Of a stretch of 6,468 nt of DNA, positions 5,589 through 6,468 are shown piece after piece. Below the pieces are notes generated by a model that did no database searches, was not told the DNA's origin, and worked only from the letters and a program-made list of their open reading frames with translations. How positions within the stretch are numbered: the first letter of the stretch is position 1; every line of letters starts with the position of its first letter. The position numbers and the translations under genes were made by a program. The stretch is from Bacillota bacterium. GTDB lineage: Bacteria > Bacillota > Clostridia > Christensenellales > CAG-138. Where the stretch lies: assembly GCA_023461495.1 (NCBI GenBank), contig JAEYLA010000257.1:1-6468 (forward strand), in the 5' to 3' direction.

Positions 5589-6468
5589 CGGAAGGAATCG
5601 TCAACGTGCTAAAACCGCCGGGCATGACGTCGAGCAACGTTGTGAGCGACGTCAGAAGGCTTTTTGGTCTCAAGCGTGTAGGGCACACGGGGACTTTGGA
5701 CCCGGGTGCCGCGGGTGTATTGCCGATTTGTTTAAACAGGGCGACGCGCTTGTTTGATTATCTGGTGGACAAGGAAAAGGAATATATTGCGGAACTTGCC
5801 TTTGGAAGCTGTACGGATACGCAGGACAGCTACGGACGCGTGATCAAAACGAGTGTTCAAACGGTGGACGAGCATGCGCTCCGCTCCATACTGCCCGCTT
5901 TTTTCGGGGAGCAAACGCAGATCGCGCCCAAATACTCCGCATTGAAATCCGGAGGCAAAGCGCTCTATGAGCTTGCGCGCAGCGGGCAGGAAGTGCCGGA
6001 GCGTGTGCGCCCGGTCACCATCCATACGCTGGAGTTGCTTGCAAAAACCGGCGAAAACAGATATCTTCTTCACATAGGCTGTTCGCGCGGAACTTATATC
6101 CGCACATTATGCGAGGATATCGGCGCCCGCTTGGGCGTATGCGCGCACATGTCGTTTTTATTGCGGACGGCCTCCGGCACTTTCCGGGTAGAGGACGCGT
6201 ACAGCATTGAAGAGCTTTCCCAGCTTAAGGAGCAGGGGCGGCTTTTAGAAAGCGTTGTTCCCATCGAAACAGCGCTTGCGTTCTTGAAAAGCATCCGGGT
6301 GGATGACGAAAAAGCGTTGTTCCGCCTGCAAAACGGGCTTACCGAACGCCTTGCGGCCGCCTCCTGCATGAAAGACGGGGAAAGCTGCCTTGTCTATGCG
6401 GACAACACGCTTGTCGGCGTTGGAGTCAATACGCAAGAAGGCGTAAAGCTGAAACTTCATCTGGACGT
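5585..6468 (+). CDS. truB: tRNA pseudouridine(55) synthase TruB (3' end outside window)
   Basis: TruB isomerises U55 in the T-loop of tRNAs to pseudouridine and also acts as a tRNA folding chaperone. The frame is open from GTG 5585 to the window edge (294 codons), so it is nearly full length, and only the last residues are missing. The N-terminus is standard (GIVNVLKPPGMTS). Catalytic Asp is D39 in GHTGTLDPGAAGVLPI. Other TruB motifs are KEKEYIAEL with the conserved Tyr (Y67), QIAPKYSALK (K116-K121; many homologues have PP where this has AP), and CSRGTYIRTLCEDIG from residue 166. A divergent PUA-like segment starts near residue 237. An in-frame ATG at 5624 would remove the conserved N-terminus, so GTG is preferred; it overlaps nrnA's TGA as GTGA. 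No stop codon is reached. The gene expected next in Bacillota is ribF/ribC, not visible here. Confidence 0.96.
   Translation, partial: MTEGIVNVLKPPGMTSSNVVSDVRRLFGLKRVGHTGTLDPGAAGVLPICLNRATRLFDYLVDKEKEYIAELAFGSCTDTQDSYGRVIKTSVQTVDEHALRSILPAFFGEQTQIAPKYSALKSGGKALYELARSGQEVPERVRPVTIHTLELLAKTGENRYLLHIGCSRGTYIRTLCEDIGARLGVCAHMSFLLRTASGTFRVEDAYSIEELSQLKEQGRLLESVVPIETALAFLKSIRVDDEKALFRLQNGLTERLAAASCMKDGESCLVYADNTLVGVGVNTQEGVKLKLHLD

Noticed and set aside
5732..6460. Open frames on the - strand at 5732-6073, 6094-6369 and 6245-6460
   Set aside because: They lie opposite the truB reading frame, which carries all TruB motifs from GTG 5585 onward. They have no supporting features of their own.
1..6468. 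Search for a novel defence, mobile or biosynthetic system
   Set aside because: Every gene belongs to a known housekeeping family in its expected order. No transposase, integrase, CRISPR-like spaced repeat, tRNA, rRNA or attachment site is visible. The repeat at 1702-2175 is protein coding, has no unique spacers, and is not a CRISPR array.

Overview
The window is a 6.5 kb piece of a housekeeping operon with all genes on the + strand: nusA (3' end) - ylxR (rnpM) - ylxQ - infB - rbfA - nrnA - truB (almost complete). This is the conserved bacterial nusA-infB transcription and translation operon in the form found in Bacillota. YlxR and YlxQ lie between nusA and infB, and a DHH/DHHA1 phosphoesterase of the NrnA type lies between rbfA and truB. 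That gene order, a short NusA ending soon after its KH domains, the moderately high GC (mid-50s percent by eye) and the purine-rich Shine-Dalgarno sites suggest a member of the Clostridia. A gut-type lineage such as Christensenellales or a relative is possible, but that is a guess.

Layout: 1-455 is the NusA C-terminus (end of KH1, all of KH2, a short acidic tail). 486-758 is YlxR and 751-1080 is YlxQ, overlapping by 8 nt. 1117-4197 is infB, encoding a 1026-residue IF-2 with a long N-terminal extension. 4198-4246 is the largest intergenic gap (49 nt) and can form a hairpin just upstream of the rbfA ribosome binding site. 4247-4618 is RbfA, 4611-5588 is NrnA (8-nt overlap) and 5585-6468 is TruB (GTG start, 4-nt overlap), running off the right edge. 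No promoter or intrinsic terminator is visible, which fits the interior of one long transcript. No stretch longer than 49 nt lacks a gene.

The products act on RNA and the ribosome: elongation and termination control (NusA), RNase P modulation (YlxR/RnpM), a K-turn-type RNA-binding protein (YlxQ), initiation (IF-2), 30S maturation (RbfA), turnover of very short RNAs and pAp (NrnA), and U55 pseudouridylation of tRNA (TruB).

The one clearly unusual element is in IF-2. Residues about 196-353 are an imperfect tandem array of YQQRPQG(G/EG/AGG) units with a very restricted amino-acid alphabet and no lysine. This resembles a prion-like or RGG-type disordered segment. Copies differ at the DNA level almost only at synonymous positions, so the peptide appears to be kept by selection. 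I see no mobile element, CRISPR array, phage gene or unknown multi-gene system; the rest is an ordinary core-genome region.
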